Of a DNA stretch of 64,000 nt, positions 1-9,586 are shown one piece after another. A program made the translations under genes and the position numbers. Source of the stretch: Micromonospora lupini str. Lupac 08 (GTDB lineage: Bacteria > Actinomycetota > Actinomycetes > Mycobacteriales > Micromonosporaceae); contig NZ_HF570108.1 in NCBI RefSeq assembly GCF_000297395.2, positions 2,139,715 to 2,203,714 of the forward strand, in the 5' to 3' direction. The first letter of the stretch is position 1. The number at the start of each line of letters is the position of its first letter. The notes under the pieces are model-generated. The model searched no databases and was not told where the DNA came from. It saw nothing but the letters and a program-made list of their open reading frames with translations.

Positions 1-2
1 TC

Positions 3-539
3 TTCGAGACGTCGACGCGCACCCTCCTCGCCGCCGCGGCGACTGCCGGCGTGGGGCACCACGTGGTGCTCTCCATCGTCGGCTCCGACCGCCTCCCGGA
101 CAGCGGGTACATGCGGGCGAAGGTCGCGCAGGAGAAGCTCGTCGCCGCGTCCGGACTGCCGTACTCGGTGGTCCACGCGACCCAGTTCTTCGAGTTCGTC
201 CAGGGCATCGTCGACGCCGCCACCGACGGCGACACGGTACGGCTGGCGCCGGTGTTCATCCAGCCGATGGCGGCGGACGACGTCGCGACCGAGGTGACCG
301 CGGTCGCGGTCGGCGCGCCGGTGAACGGTGTGGTCGAGATCGCGGGCCCGGAACAGTTCCGCCTCGACGAGCTGGGCCGGTCCGTTCTGGCCGCCCGTGA
401 CGATTCCCGCGCGGTGGTGACCGACCCCGACGCCCGGTACTTCGGCGCCACGCTGGGCGTGCGCTCACTCGTCCCCGCCGACGGCGCCCGCATCGCCGCC
501 ACACGGCTGGACGAGTGGCGCGCCCGGACGGCGCGGTAA
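3..539 (+). CDS. NAD(P)-binding NmrA-like protein, 5' truncated by window edge
   Basis: The reading frame is open from base 3, so the N-terminal Rossmann nucleotide-binding half lies outside the window. The visible 178 residues contain the later part of an atypical short-chain dehydrogenase fold. There is a strand reading VVLSIVGSD, then a YMRAKVAQE segment that corresponds to the YxxxK position of SDR enzymes, and the SVVHATQFFEF segment typical of NmrA/YtfG-like quinone oxidoreductase or redox-sensor proteins. Its role is probably NAD(P)H-dependent reduction or redox sensing in the cytosol; the substrate is unknown. It converges on the next gene with only 7 bases between them. A GTG at 51 gives an open frame but is not a credible start, because the homology-like sequence continues upstream. 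Confidence 0.8.
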   Translation, partial: FETSTRTLLAAAATAGVGHHVVLSIVGSDRLPDSGYMRAKVAQEKLVAASGLPYSVVHATQFFEFVQGIVDAATDGDTVRLAPVFIQPMAADDVATEVTAVAVGAPVNGVVEIAGPEQFRLDELGRSVLAARDDSRAVVTDPDARYFGATLGVRSLVPADGARIAATRLDEWRARTAR

Positions 540-546
540 TCCACCG

Positions 547-2772
547 TCACGTGGGCGTGGTGCCTGGGTCCTGCCGCAGGCGCTGCGCCAACTCCCGTAC
601 CGCCTCGACGAATCGCTCGTCGGACTCGGACCGCCAGTGCCCCTGGATCGGTGGGGGAACGCTGTCGCCCGGTGGCGTCACCACGTCGCTGGGATCGCGC
701 TCCCGGCGGTCCACCGCCGCGGCCGGATCACCCTCGGACGTCCCTGACTCCCGGTCGGGAAAGACACGCCCGCCGATCGGATCGGTGTCGCGCCAGAGGT
801 TCACCCACCGCCAGCCGACCCGGCGGCCGATCTCGTGCAGCACCGCGTCGTCGATGTACGCGGGAAACAGTCGCGCGTAGAGCCGGCACAGCGGTGAGCC
901 GTGCGTGAGCAGCGCGATCCGGCTGCCGATCCGGGGCGGTAACTGGAGTACGGCCGCGGCGAGCAGGACCGAACCGTGGCTGTGTCCGGAGAGCAGCACG
1001 GCGTCACCGCGCTCGACCAGGTAGGTGATGCGTCGCGTCAACTCCGGCACGGCCCGCTCGGCGTAGCAGGGCGGCGCGAACGGGTGGGCGGCCCGGGGCC
1101 AGAAGGTCCCGAGGTCCCAGATGACGCCGACGTGCCGCCGGAACCCCTCGGTGCGGTAGGCGAAGACTCCGCCGAGGACCAGGCCGAGGAGGGCCGCCGC
1201 TTTCGCCCAGCTGGCGAACGCGATGCTGAAGGTGATCGCGTCGGACGGCAACCGGGCGTACCGCTCGACGACGTCGCCCGGAAACAGCCCCAGCAGATCG
1301 AGGGTGGTGGTGGCGGAGCCGATCCCGGCGAGACAGCCGAAGATCACGGCCAGCAGCACCAGGCGTTCGGTGAATCTGGCTCGCGCCAGCGCGTCACGGA
1401 CCTGGCGCAGTCGCGGTGCGGCCTCCGCCGGCGCGTTCGGGTAGTCGCGCGCGATGATCGCCGCCGCCGCACGGCGGCGGCCGGGGCGGGAGACGATGAC
1501 GACCAGGCCGGCGACGAGCACCGTGACCACCGCGGTGCGGAGAAAACCGAAGGTCGCCCAGGTGTACGCCCGGGGCGGGCCGGTCGTGATGCCCTCCCCG
1601 GTCGGCAGGTCGCGGTCGAGGTAGTCCGCCACCCGGTAGACGAGCTCGGCGGAGTACGCCACCGCCGTGCTGATCCCCGTGGCGGCGATGACAAGCGCTC
1701 CCAGCCCGAACAGCGGGCTGCCTCTGCGCCGCCAGAGCAGGACGACACCGAGAGCGGCCAGCAGTGTCGTCTGGGCGGAGAACAGCCAGATCAGGGTGGC
1801 GTCGTAGCCGGGCAGGGCATCCACCTCGTGCCAGGTGGCGGTGCTGGTCAGCACATGGGCCACGACCACGACGGTCAGGGCGATCGCAGTCGTCCGGAGG
1901 GCGGTGGTGATCGCGTCGAGCCGCCGGTCGGTGGGGGATCGATCGATCAGCGGTGGCGTGCAGAGCAGCACCACGCAGGCCGCCAGGAGCACGCCGGTGG
2001 CCACCGTCAACGCGACAGTGGCGCTCGACGCGCCGTTCGCGGCGCGGGCGGCGAGCAGGACGAGGCTGAGCGTCCCGAACGCGGCCGCGACGTGTATGGA
2101 CCGGAGGCGTCCGACGAGCGGTTCGGAGTCCCACGTGCCGACAGTGCTGAGTCGATGCCCGGAGACCTCCTCGTCGGGCGCGCGGAACGCCTCGAACGAC
2201 CGCCCGGGGCGGTTGCTGAGCCGCCAGACCAGGCCGATCGCGACGGCCGGTACCAGCGCGAACACCGCCAGCCGTCGTCCGAGGGGCTGGCCGCCGAACC
2301 AGGACAGCCAGCTGCGACCGGCCAGGCAGCGGGGGGAGTTCAGGCAGTGCCACGCGACGAGGTCGAGGGCGACACCGGCGATGGCGAGCACGTACAGCGC
2401 GGTGAGCGTCAGCGCCAGCACCCGGCACAGGGACTTGACCATGGCCTCCGAGCGGGGGTTCGCCGGACGCATCCAGATCGCCACGTTGACCAGCAGGAAC
2501 GGCAGCAGGAGCACCAGCGCCAGGGTCCGGCCCACGGTCCCGGAGGGCAGGTCGCCCCAGCGGTACGCCTCAAGCGTCACGCCGCGCGCCTCGGGGGTGG
2601 ACCAGTGGGGGCGGACGCGGACGAAGCCGCCCACGCGGTCGCCGGCGACCTGCACCGTCCGCTCCAGGCCGAGCACCTGCTCGGTGCTCGCGCCGGAGAT
2701 GCCGTGCACCCGCAGCTCCACGATGTCGCCGAAGGTGTCGGGCTCGCTCACCCGCGCTGATCCATCAGCCAT
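547..2772 (-). CDS. Large multi-pass membrane protein with C-terminal serine-hydrolase motif
   Basis: The 741-residue protein has a short hydrophilic N-terminus containing ELRVHGISG. About ten hydrophobic segments follow, spread between roughly residues 80 and 540, then a cytosolic or extracytosolic C-terminal domain. That domain carries SGHSHGS (S598 in G-H-S-H-G, residues 596-600), the nucleophile elbow of alpha/beta hydrolases, after a YLVERGDAVLL strand. The N-terminal HGISG segment also resembles an alpha/beta-hydrolase oxyanion loop, so the hydrolase fold could be split around the membrane part. The substrate is unknown; lipase or esterase is inferred only from the elbow. It appears monocistronic, and the start ATG is followed by a plausible hydrophilic leader. 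No named family is recognised with certainty. Confidence 0.72.
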   Translation of the reverse strand: MADGSARVSEPDTFGDIVELRVHGISGASTEQVLGLERTVQVAGDRVGGFVRVRPHWSTPEARGVTLEAYRWGDLPSGTVGRTLALVLLLPFLLVNVAIWMRPANPRSEAMVKSLCRVLALTLTALYVLAIAGVALDLVAWHCLNSPRCLAGRSWLSWFGGQPLGRRLAVFALVPAVAIGLVWRLSNRPGRSFEAFRAPDEEVSGHRLSTVGTWDSEPLVGRLRSIHVAAAFGTLSLVLLAARAANGASSATVALTVATGVLLAACVVLLCTPPLIDRSPTDRRLDAITTALRTTAIALTVVVVAHVLTSTATWHEVDALPGYDATLIWLFSAQTTLLAALGVVLLWRRRGSPLFGLGALVIAATGISTAVAYSAELVYRVADYLDRDLPTGEGITTGPPRAYTWATFGFLRTAVVTVLVAGLVVIVSRPGRRRAAAAIIARDYPNAPAEAAPRLRQVRDALARARFTERLVLLAVIFGCLAGIGSATTTLDLLGLFPGDVVERYARLPSDAITFSIAFASWAKAAALLGLVLGGVFAYRTEGFRRHVGVIWDLGTFWPRAAHPFAPPCYAERAVPELTRRITYLVERGDAVLLSGHSHGSVLLAAAVLQLPPRIGSRIALLTHGSPLCRLYARLFPAYIDDAVLHEIGRRVGWRWVNLWRDTDPIGGRVFPDRESGTSEGDPAAAVDRRERDPSDVVTPPGDSVPPPIQGHWRSESDERFVEAVRELAQRLRQDPGTTPT

Positions 2773-2927
2773 CGCCCCCCGAGGCGTCCGGCCGCCCGGT
2801 GCCGGCGTCCCGCCGCGGTTGGCCCCACCACCCGCGTGGCAGACCGGGGTCTACCCCGCCCGGACCCACCCAATCCCAGGCGACGCCCGCGGTGTCCGGG
2901 CCGCTCGCGGCGGTGCCGCCGGGACGC

Positions 2928-3854
2928 CTACCCGGTCCGGGTGCTCCCGGCCACCTGTCCGCGGTAGGCCCGCGGCGAGACGCCTGTGACGCGTTTGAAG
3001 GCGACGCTGAGTGCGCTCTCCGAGCCGTACCCGACGGCCAGGGCGATGGTGGCGACGGTGTCCGAGCCGCGACGGATGCGGTCCGCCGCGAGTTCGATCC
3101 GCCAACGCGTGAGGTACTCCAGTGGGCCCACGCCGACGACCTGCCGGAAGCGGGCGGCGAGCGTCGACCGGGAGACGGAGGCGGCGCGGGCGATCTCGTC
3201 CACCGTCCAGGACTGCGCGGGCCGTCCGTGCATCGCCCGCAGCGCGGGGGCGACCACCGGGTCGGCGAGCCCGGCCAGCCAGCCGGACGTGTGCTGCGGG
3301 TCGCGGGCCAGGTGCAGCCGCAGGACCTGGATCAGCAGGACGAGCGCCAGGTGTTCGGCGACGAGCCGCGACCCGAGCTGAGGCTGTCGCAGCTCGGCGT
3401 CGATCTCGTCGAGCGCCCACCGCACGGTGGCGGCCGCGGGGGTGTCGGCGGGCACGTGGATGATCGGCGGGAGGCTGTCCAGCAGGAGGCTGCGACCCCT
3501 GTCGCCCAGGGAGAACGCCCCGCCGATGAGGAACATGTCGTCGCCGTCGCCCGCGTGCGCCACGCCGTCGGCGGCGGCGGCGAAGATCGGGTACGCCGGC
3601 TGGACCGGGGCGTCGGGGTCACTGAAGAGCGTGTACGCGACCGGCCGGGTCAACAGGTAGCAGTCGCCCTCGGCGAGGTCGATCGGCTCGGGCTCGCCGT
3701 CGACGCGCAGGAAGCAGCGGCCGCGCCGGATCGCGTTGAACTTGGCGCCGGCCGGCGGGTCGAACCGGACCGCCCAGCGCCCACCGGCGACGAGGCCGGC
3801 GGAGACGTGACTCGTCGCACCGAGCAACGCCAGGACGTCCTCAAGGGGATCCAT
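2928..3854 (-). CDS. AraC-family transcriptional regulator with cupin sensor domain
   Basis: The protein has 308 residues. The N-terminal half (about 1-180) is a cupin-type effector domain with RCFLRVDGEPEPIDLAEGD and YLLTRPVAY strands, as in the AraC subgroup that regulates nearby oxidoreductases. The C-terminal 100 residues form the double helix-turn-helix: SVSRSTLAARFRQVVG is the first unit, and GYGSESALSVAFKRVTGVSP is the canonical second unit. It is divergently transcribed from the short-chain dehydrogenase at 3936, with an 81-base shared control region. It therefore most likely controls that gene, a common arrangement for this subgroup. It is not a likely regulator of the arabinose genes, which start more than 6 kb away and carry LacI-type operators. 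Confidence 0.88.
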   Translation of the reverse strand: MDPLEDVLALLGATSHVSAGLVAGGRWAVRFDPPAGAKFNAIRRGRCFLRVDGEPEPIDLAEGDCYLLTRPVAYTLFSDPDAPVQPAYPIFAAAADGVAHAGDGDDMFLIGGAFSLGDRGRSLLLDSLPPIIHVPADTPAAATVRWALDEIDAELRQPQLGSRLVAEHLALVLLIQVLRLHLARDPQHTSGWLAGLADPVVAPALRAMHGRPAQSWTVDEIARAASVSRSTLAARFRQVVGVGPLEYLTRWRIELAADRIRRGSDTVATIALAVGYGSESALSVAFKRVTGVSPRAYRGQVAGSTRTG

Positions 3855-3935
3855 GCCGCCCTCCTGGACGCTCGCGAAAGTATTGCGGACTACAGACTAT
3901 AGGCAGTCCAGAGCCGGGTTCCTAGCCTCGTTGAC
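3855..3935. promoter_or_regulatory. Divergent control region of AraC regulator and SDR gene
   Basis: A TAGCCT hexamer at 3923-3928 sits 7 bases before the ATG of the dehydrogenase. That is the spacing expected of a -10 element driving a leaderless transcript. Upstream lies an inverted repeat, GGACT at about 3887-3891 and AGTCC at 3905-3909, spanning ACTACAGACTATAGGC. It could bind the divergent AraC protein. No good ribosome binding site precedes the dehydrogenase ATG, which fits a leaderless message. Confidence 0.4.
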
Positions 3936-4904
3936 ATGACAGCGAACCCACGCCTCACCACGTCGTACACAGCCCGCACCACCGCCGCCGAGATCCTCGA
4001 CGGCGTGGACCTCGACGGGCGTCGGATGATCGTCACCGGGGGAGCCTCCGGCCTCGGTGTCGAGACGGTTCGCGCCCTGGCCGGCGCCGGCGCCGAGGTC
4101 ACCGTCGCGGTCCGTGACCCGCGGCGGGCCGCCGGGCTCGTCGAGGAGTTCGCCACCGACGCCACCCGGGGCGCCGTCCGGTCGGCCGCGCTCGACCTTG
4201 CCGATCTGGCGTCGGTCGACGCCTTCGTCACGGGCTGGCGGGGCCCGCTCGACGCGCTGGTCGCCAACGCCGGCGTCATGGCGCTTCCCACCCGGCAGCT
4301 CTCCGCGCAGGGCTGGGAGCTCCAGCTCGCGACCAACTACCTGGGTCACTTCGCGCTCGCCGTCGGCCTGCACGACAACCTGCGCGCCGCCGGGGCGGCC
4401 CGGGTCGTGGTGGTCAGCTCCGGGGCGCACCTGGGCGCTCCGTTCGACGTCGAGGACCCCCACTTCGAGCGGCGCCCGTACGACCCGTGGACGGCGTACG
4501 GGCAGTCGAAGACCGCGGACGTCCTGCTCGCGGTCGGCATCACCCGGCGGTGGGCGAAGGACGGGATCACCGCCAACGCCCTCAACCCCGGGTACATCCA
4601 CACGAACCTGCAACGCCACATCGACGACGACATGATGCGCGCGCTCGGCGCGATGGACGAGGCGGGCAACCTCGTCGTGCCGGACTACTACAAGACGCCC
4701 GCCCAGGGAGCGGCGACCACCGTACTGCTCGCCGCGTCGCCCCTGCTCGACGGCGTCGGCGGCCGGTACTTCGTCGACAACCAGGAGGCGGAGGTGGTGC
4801 CCGGCGGCCCGGACGCCACCGGCGGGGTGGCGGCGCACGCCGTCGACCCGATCGCCGCGGACGGGCTCTGGGCGTACGCCGAGAAGGTGCTCTCCGCGCG
4901 GTGA
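3936..4904 (+). CDS. Short-chain dehydrogenase/reductase
   Basis: The 322-residue protein is a classical-type SDR. It has the glycine-rich dinucleotide motif TGGASGLG (residues 34-41), an ANAGV segment stabilising the central sheet, the catalytic serine in VVVSSGAHLG (S161/S162), and Tyr188 and Lys192 in YGQSK. These support NAD(P)H-dependent oxidoreduction of an alcohol or carbonyl in the cytosol; the substrate cannot be read from sequence. The long C-terminus with LNPGYIHTNLQRHI resembles the retinol dehydrogenase/WWOX-like SDR group. It is probably controlled by the divergent AraC-family regulator. A perfect 12-base-pair hairpin follows the stop. Confidence 0.9.
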   Translation: MTANPRLTTSYTARTTAAEILDGVDLDGRRMIVTGGASGLGVETVRALAGAGAEVTVAVRDPRRAAGLVEEFATDATRGAVRSAALDLADLASVDAFVTGWRGPLDALVANAGVMALPTRQLSAQGWELQLATNYLGHFALAVGLHDNLRAAGAARVVVVSSGAHLGAPFDVEDPHFERRPYDPWTAYGQSKTADVLLAVGITRRWAKDGITANALNPGYIHTNLQRHIDDDMMRALGAMDEAGNLVVPDYYKTPAQGAATTVLLAASPLLDGVGGRYFVDNQEAEVVPGGPDATGGVAAHAVDPIAADGLWAYAEKVLSAR

Positions 4905-4923
4905 GCGCGACGGCCGTCGGAGG

Positions 4924-4958
4924 CCGGGCGCGGCGCGCTCCCGCGTCGCCGCGCCCGG
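4924..4958 (+). terminator. Hairpin after SDR gene
   Basis: The arms CCGGGCGCGGCG (4924-4935) and CGCCGCGCCCGG (4947-4958) pair perfectly around an 11-base loop. There is no T-tract, as is usual for terminators in GC-rich actinobacteria. Confidence 0.6.
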
Positions 4959-4998
4959 CGGGCAGGATTGATCGGGGTACGGCGGGGTAGCCGCCGCC

Positions 4999-6210
4999 AT
5001 GGTCGCTGCCGGTCGGCCCGGTACGGACGGGGGTGCCCCGGCGCGTCCCGGCGCGGGAGCGAACGCCGCTCCGGCGACGACAGTCGCCCGGCTCCGCGCC
5101 CGTCTGTCGGGCACGCTGCGGGACCGGGCCCGGAGGGTACGGGGCATCGGCGGCCTCGCTCTGCAGGCAGGTCTGGCCGCGGCGCTGTCCTGGCTGGTGG
5201 CGCATCAGCTGCTGCACGTCTCGCAGCCGGTGTTCGCGCCGATCTCCGCGGTCTCGACCCTCGCCGCGTCGATCGGCCAACGGCTGCGTCGTACCGTCGA
5301 GCTGATCATCGGCGTCACCGTGGGGGTGCTGGTCGGCGACCTGCTGCTCACGGTGACCGGCACCGGGTGGTGGCAACTCGCCCTGATCGTCGTGCTGGCG
5401 ATCCTCGTCGCGCTGTTCCTCGCCGGCAGCGCGGCGGTGGTGATCCAGGCCGGGGCGACGGCGGTGCTGATCGCCACGTTGAGTCCGTCCGTGCGGGACC
5501 TGGAGATCCCCCGCTTCGTGGACGCTTTCGTCGGGGGAGCGGTGGCGCTGCTGGTCACCGCCGTCCTCCTGCCGTTGAGCCCGCTGCGGGTGCTCAACCG
5601 GGCCGCGCGGCCGGTGCTGGACCTGCTCAGCGACCAGCTCGACGCCACCGCCGGCGCGTTGGCCGACGGCGACATCGACCGTGCGCTGACGGCCCGCACG
5701 AAGCTGCGGGAGAACAAGGACGAGCTGCGGGCGCTCATCGAGGCGACCCAGGGTGCCCGGGAGGCCAGCACCCTCTCGCCTGTGCACTGGCACGAGCGGC
5801 ACGGGCCGGTGGGCCGGTACGCGCAGGCGGCGGCGCCGATCGACCGAGCGATGCGCAATGCCGGAACGCTGATCCGCCGCGCGGTGACAGTGATCGAGGA
5901 CGGCGAGCCGGTCCCGGAGGCGCTGCCGGGGGCGGTCGCCGACCTCGCCGAGGCGGTACGCGTGCTCAAGCGGCAGTTCGCCGCCGGTCACGAACCCACC
6001 GAGGCGCGGGCGCGGGCCCTGCGGGCGGTCTGCTCCGCAAGTGACGCCTACCGGGAGGGGGTCGGTTTCTCCGGTGCCGTCGTGGTGGCGCAGGTCCGCA
6101 CGACGGTCAGCGATCTGCTGGTGGCCTCCGGGCTGACGCAGGAGGTGGCGAACCGGCTGGTCCGCCGCGCGTTCGACGCTCCGGAGCGTCCCGCCGGCGA
6201 TCGACGATGA
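4999..6210 (+). CDS. FUSC-family (aromatic-acid-exporter-like) membrane protein
   Basis: The 403-residue protein has a disordered Ala/Pro/Gly-rich N-terminus (about 1-45). About six membrane segments follow between residues 50 and 195, including VFAPISAVSTLAASIGQRL and the RRTVELIIGVTVGVLVGDLL segment that is a hallmark of the FUSC/ArAE superfamily. A long cytosolic helical C-terminal region completes it. FUSC proteins are half-size relatives of aromatic acid exporters such as AaeB; transport substrate is unknown here. The ATG at 4999 lacks a clear ribosome binding site, and a start farther in is possible because the first 45 residues look unstructured. Confidence 0.8.
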   Translation: MVAAGRPGTDGGAPARPGAGANAAPATTVARLRARLSGTLRDRARRVRGIGGLALQAGLAAALSWLVAHQLLHVSQPVFAPISAVSTLAASIGQRLRRTVELIIGVTVGVLVGDLLLTVTGTGWWQLALIVVLAILVALFLAGSAAVVIQAGATAVLIATLSPSVRDLEIPRFVDAFVGGAVALLVTAVLLPLSPLRVLNRAARPVLDLLSDQLDATAGALADGDIDRALTARTKLRENKDELRALIEATQGAREASTLSPVHWHERHGPVGRYAQAAAPIDRAMRNAGTLIRRAVTVIEDGEPVPEALPGAVADLAEAVRVLKRQFAAGHEPTEARARALRAVCSASDAYREGVGFSGAVVVAQVRTTVSDLLVASGLTQEVANRLVRRAFDAPERPAGDRR

Positions 6211-6227
6211 ATGCCGTGGCAGCACAC

Positions 6228-6280
6228 TGAGCCATAGCTGTTGCATCTTGAGCCAAAGTGGTGCCATGATGGTGCCATGG
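6228..6280 (+). promoter_or_regulatory. Five phased short repeats overlapping start of the RHH gene
   Basis: Five related 10-11 base units start at 6228, 6239, 6249, 6259 and 6270: TGAGCCATAGC, TGTTGCATCT, TGAGCCAAAG, TGGTGCCATGA and TGGTGCCATGG. The spacing of 11, 10, 10 and 11 bases puts them on one face of the helix. The last unit contains the ATG of the ribbon-helix-helix gene. Short direct repeats of this kind are typical binding arrays of RHH proteins, so this is a likely autoregulatory operator. Confidence 0.5.
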
Positions 6281-6804
6281 ACTTGAGGCCGTACGTCGAG
6301 AACCTGCGCAACGAGTTCGCCGTGGCCGCCGAGGGCGTCGACCCGGAAGGTCGGTTGCTGGCCGAGCGGCTCTTCACCCAGCTGGAAGCGGCGACCCACC
6401 TCACGCTGCTCGAGGCGCTGTCCGACGCGGCCGACGAGATCACCCGCGATCTCGCCCCCGGGTCGGTGCACGTCCGGCTGCGCGGGCGCGAGCCCAACTT
6501 CGTGGTGACGCCCGCGAACCCGCCGACGGACGGCACGGACGCGGTGAGCGAACCGCCTCCGGCGCCGGCGCCGCTGCTCCCGCCCGAGGGCGACGAGGGC
6601 GGCACGTCCCGGATCAACCTCCGCCTCCCCGACCATCTCAAGGCAAGCGTCGACGGGGCCGCCAGCCGGGCCGGACTGTCCGTCAACGCCTGGCTGGTGC
6701 GAGCCGTCGCCGCCGCCGTCGCGGCCGGCGGCACGGATCGCCAGCCACCGCGCCGGCCCGAGCCGCCACGGTCCGGCCAGCACGTCACCGGCTGGGCGCG
6801 CTGA
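6277..6804 (+). CDS. Ribbon-helix-helix (HicB/CopG-like) DNA-binding protein
   Basis: The ATG at 6277 gives 175 residues. The N-terminal 85 residues (LRPYVENLRNEFAVAAEG, then a helix and a GSVHVRLRGREPNFVV strand) form an uncharacterised domain. A Pro-rich linker follows at about 88-105, and then a ribbon-helix-helix domain at about 111-150: SRINLRLPDHLKASVDGAA and LSVNAWLVRAV. Such proteins are often labelled HicB-family antitoxins, but no HicA-like toxin gene is adjacent. It is the first gene of an operon with a DUF4097 protein and a DrrAB-type exporter, and probably represses that operon through the repeats at 6228-6280. An upstream TTG at 6241 is in frame but lies within the repeat array and was not chosen. 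Confidence 0.8.
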   Translation: MDLRPYVENLRNEFAVAAEGVDPEGRLLAERLFTQLEAATHLTLLEALSDAADEITRDLAPGSVHVRLRGREPNFVVTPANPPTDGTDAVSEPPPAPAPLLPPEGDEGGTSRINLRLPDHLKASVDGAASRAGLSVNAWLVRAVAAAVAAGGTDRQPPRRPEPPRSGQHVTGWAR

Positions 6805-6863
6805 CCGCCGCGCCCCTTCCCCACCTCCGCTCGTCCTCGCCACGCACCTTCCGGGAGACCACC

Positions 6864-7706
6864 ATGCCTGTTTTCGAGACACCAGAACCGATTTCCGTCC
6901 AGGTCGAGCTGCCCGTCGGGGACGCCTGGATCGCCGCGACCGAGCGCACCGACACGGTGGTGCAGGTGCGGCCCCGTGACCCGTCGAGCAAGGCCGACGT
7001 GAGCGCCGCCGAGCAGACCACCATCGAGTACGCCGCCGGGCTCCTGCGGATCAGGGTGCCGAAGAGCTGGCGCCGGTACGGCTTCGGCTCGGGGCCGTCG
7101 GTCGACGTCCTCATCGAGGTGCCGAGCGGGACGCGGCTGCACGCCGAGGCGGCGTGGGCGGCGTTCCGCGGCGAGGGGCGGCTCGGCGAGTGCCGCATCA
7201 AGACCGGCAGCGGGATCCGGCTCGAGGAGACCGGGCCGCTGGAGATCGACAGCAGCCACGGCGAGGTCGCGGTGGAGCGTGTCACCGGATCCGCGCGGGT
7301 GAAGGCGTCCTCCGGAAAGGTGCGCCTCGGCGCGGTCGACGGCACCGCGGAGATCAAGAACTCCTCCGGCGACTGCTGGATCGGCCGCAGCGGCGGTGAC
7401 GTCCGGGTCAACACCGCGTACGGCGACATCACCGTCGACGCGGCGATGGCCTCGGTGGCGGCTCGCACCGCGTACGGCAACGTGCGGCTGGGCGAGGTCG
7501 TTCGCGGATCGGTCGAGTCGCAGACCTCGTACGGCGCGATCGAGGTCGGGGTCCGGCGGGGCACCGCCGCCTGGCTCGACGTCAGCTCCCGGCACGGGCG
7601 CGTGCACAACGCGCTCGAGTCGGCCGACAGTCCGGCCGAGACCGACGAGACGGTCGAGATCCGCGCGAACACCTCCTTCGGCGACATCACGATCCGCCGT
7701 GCCTGA
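6864..7706 (+). CDS. DUF4097-family beta-helical protein
   Basis: The protein has 280 residues and no signal peptide. From about residue 100 it consists of repeating beta strands of the DUF4097 (adhesin-like) type: KTGSGIRLEETG, SSHGEVAVERV, SSGKVRLGAV, TAYGDITVD, TAYGNVRLGEV and TSYGAIEVGV. Each repeat carries a Gly-D/N/E turn, consistent with a right-handed beta-helix or beta-roll. The molecular function of the family is unknown; members commonly sit beside RHH regulators and ABC exporters in actinobacteria, as here. It lies 59 bases downstream of the RHH gene and 37 bases upstream of the ATPase gene, so co-transcription is likely. Confidence 0.82.
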   Translation: MPVFETPEPISVQVELPVGDAWIAATERTDTVVQVRPRDPSSKADVSAAEQTTIEYAAGLLRIRVPKSWRRYGFGSGPSVDVLIEVPSGTRLHAEAAWAAFRGEGRLGECRIKTGSGIRLEETGPLEIDSSHGEVAVERVTGSARVKASSGKVRLGAVDGTAEIKNSSGDCWIGRSGGDVRVNTAYGDITVDAAMASVAARTAYGNVRLGEVVRGSVESQTSYGAIEVGVRRGTAAWLDVSSRHGRVHNALESADSPAETDETVEIRANTSFGDITIRRA

Positions 7707-7743
7707 CCGGCCACGACCCCCCACCACCACAAATGAGGAGACC

Positions 7744-8750
<1,007 letters not shown>

Positions 8751-8754
<4 letters not shown>

Positions 8755-9539
8755 GCACCCTCACCTTCGCCCTGCGCGACTCGACCACCATGCTGCGGCG
8801 CAACCTCCTGCACATGCGGCGCTATCCCTCGCTGACCCTCATGCTCATCGGCATTCCGGTCATCCTGCTGCTGCTCTTCGTCTACGTCTTCGGCGGCACA
8901 CTCGGCGCCGGCCTCGGACCGTCCGGCGACCGCACCGACTACGCCAACTACGTCACGCCCGGCATCCTGCTCATCACGGTGGCCAGCGCGGCGCAAGGCA
9001 CCGCCATCTCGGTCGCCATGGACATGGCCGAGGGCATCATCGCCCGCTTCCGTACGATGGCGATCTTCCGGCCGTCGGTTCTCACCGGCCATGTGGTGGG
9101 CAGCGTGTTCCAGTCGATGCTCAGCCTCGTGGCCGTCACCGGCGTGGCGCTGCTCGTCGGGTTCCGCCCCACTGCCACTGCCGTCGAGTGGCTCGCCGCG
9201 GTCGGCGTCCTCGCCATGATCACCTTCGCGGTCACCTGGTTGTCGGTAGCCCTCGGCCTGGTCTCGAAGAGCGTCGAGACAGCCAGCAACCTGCCGATGC
9301 CGCTGGTGCTCCTGCCGTTTCTCGGCAGCGGGTTCGTCCCCACCGACTCCATGCCGACGCCGGTACGCCTGTTCGCCGACTACCAACCCTTCACCCCGGT
9401 CATGGAAACCCTCCGGGGCCTGCTGTTCGGCACCGGGATCGGCGTCAACGGGCTCCTCGCGGTCGGCTGGTGCGCCGTCATCACGGTGACCTGCTTCCTC
9501 TGGGCCAAGGCGCTCTACAACCGCGGCCGGACCGCCTGA
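8751..9539 (+). CDS. ABC-2 transporter permease, DrrB type
   Basis: The 262-residue integral membrane protein has about six transmembrane helices. These include LTLMLIGIPVILLLLFVYVF near the N-terminus and a final VGWCAVITVTCFLWAKALY segment. The order and the DYANYVTPGILLITVASAAQ region match ABC-2/DrrB permeases. It forms the membrane channel for the ATPase encoded just upstream. The two genes overlap by 4 bases, indicating translational coupling and equal dosage. It is the last gene of the operon; a small perfect hairpin follows the stop. Confidence 0.93.
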
Positions 9540-9545
9540 CCCAGA

Positions 9546-9561
9546 CGGGCGCTCGCGCCCG
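9546..9561 (+). terminator. Short hairpin after exporter operon
   Basis: The arms CGGGCG and CGCCCG pair around a CTCG tetraloop directly after the permease stop. The stem is only 6 base pairs, so terminator function is tentative; the larger hairpin at 9587-9636 may be the real stop. Confidence 0.4.
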
Positions 9562-9586
9562 GTCCAGCCCTCGCGCCCGGCCACAG

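Noticed and set aside
976..2760. 594-codon open frame on the plus strand
   Set aside because: It is the antisense shadow of the membrane-hydrolase gene. Its composition is Gly/Arg/Glu-rich without folds, which is typical of opposite-strand frames in GC-rich DNA.
2928..3854. AraC-family gene as regulator of the arabinose genes
   Set aside because: It is divergent from an SDR gene and more than 6 kb from araB. The ara promoters carry LacI-type palindromes instead.
6277..6804. HicBA-type toxin-antitoxin module
   Set aside because: Only the RHH/HicB-like protein is present. Neither neighbour is a short HicA-like dsRNA-binding toxin, so I treat it as an operon regulator.
4582..6882. 766-codon open frame on the minus strand
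   Set aside because: It runs antisense through the SDR, FUSC and RHH genes, all of which have clear family motifs. The sequence is low-complexity His/Arg/Asp/Gln.
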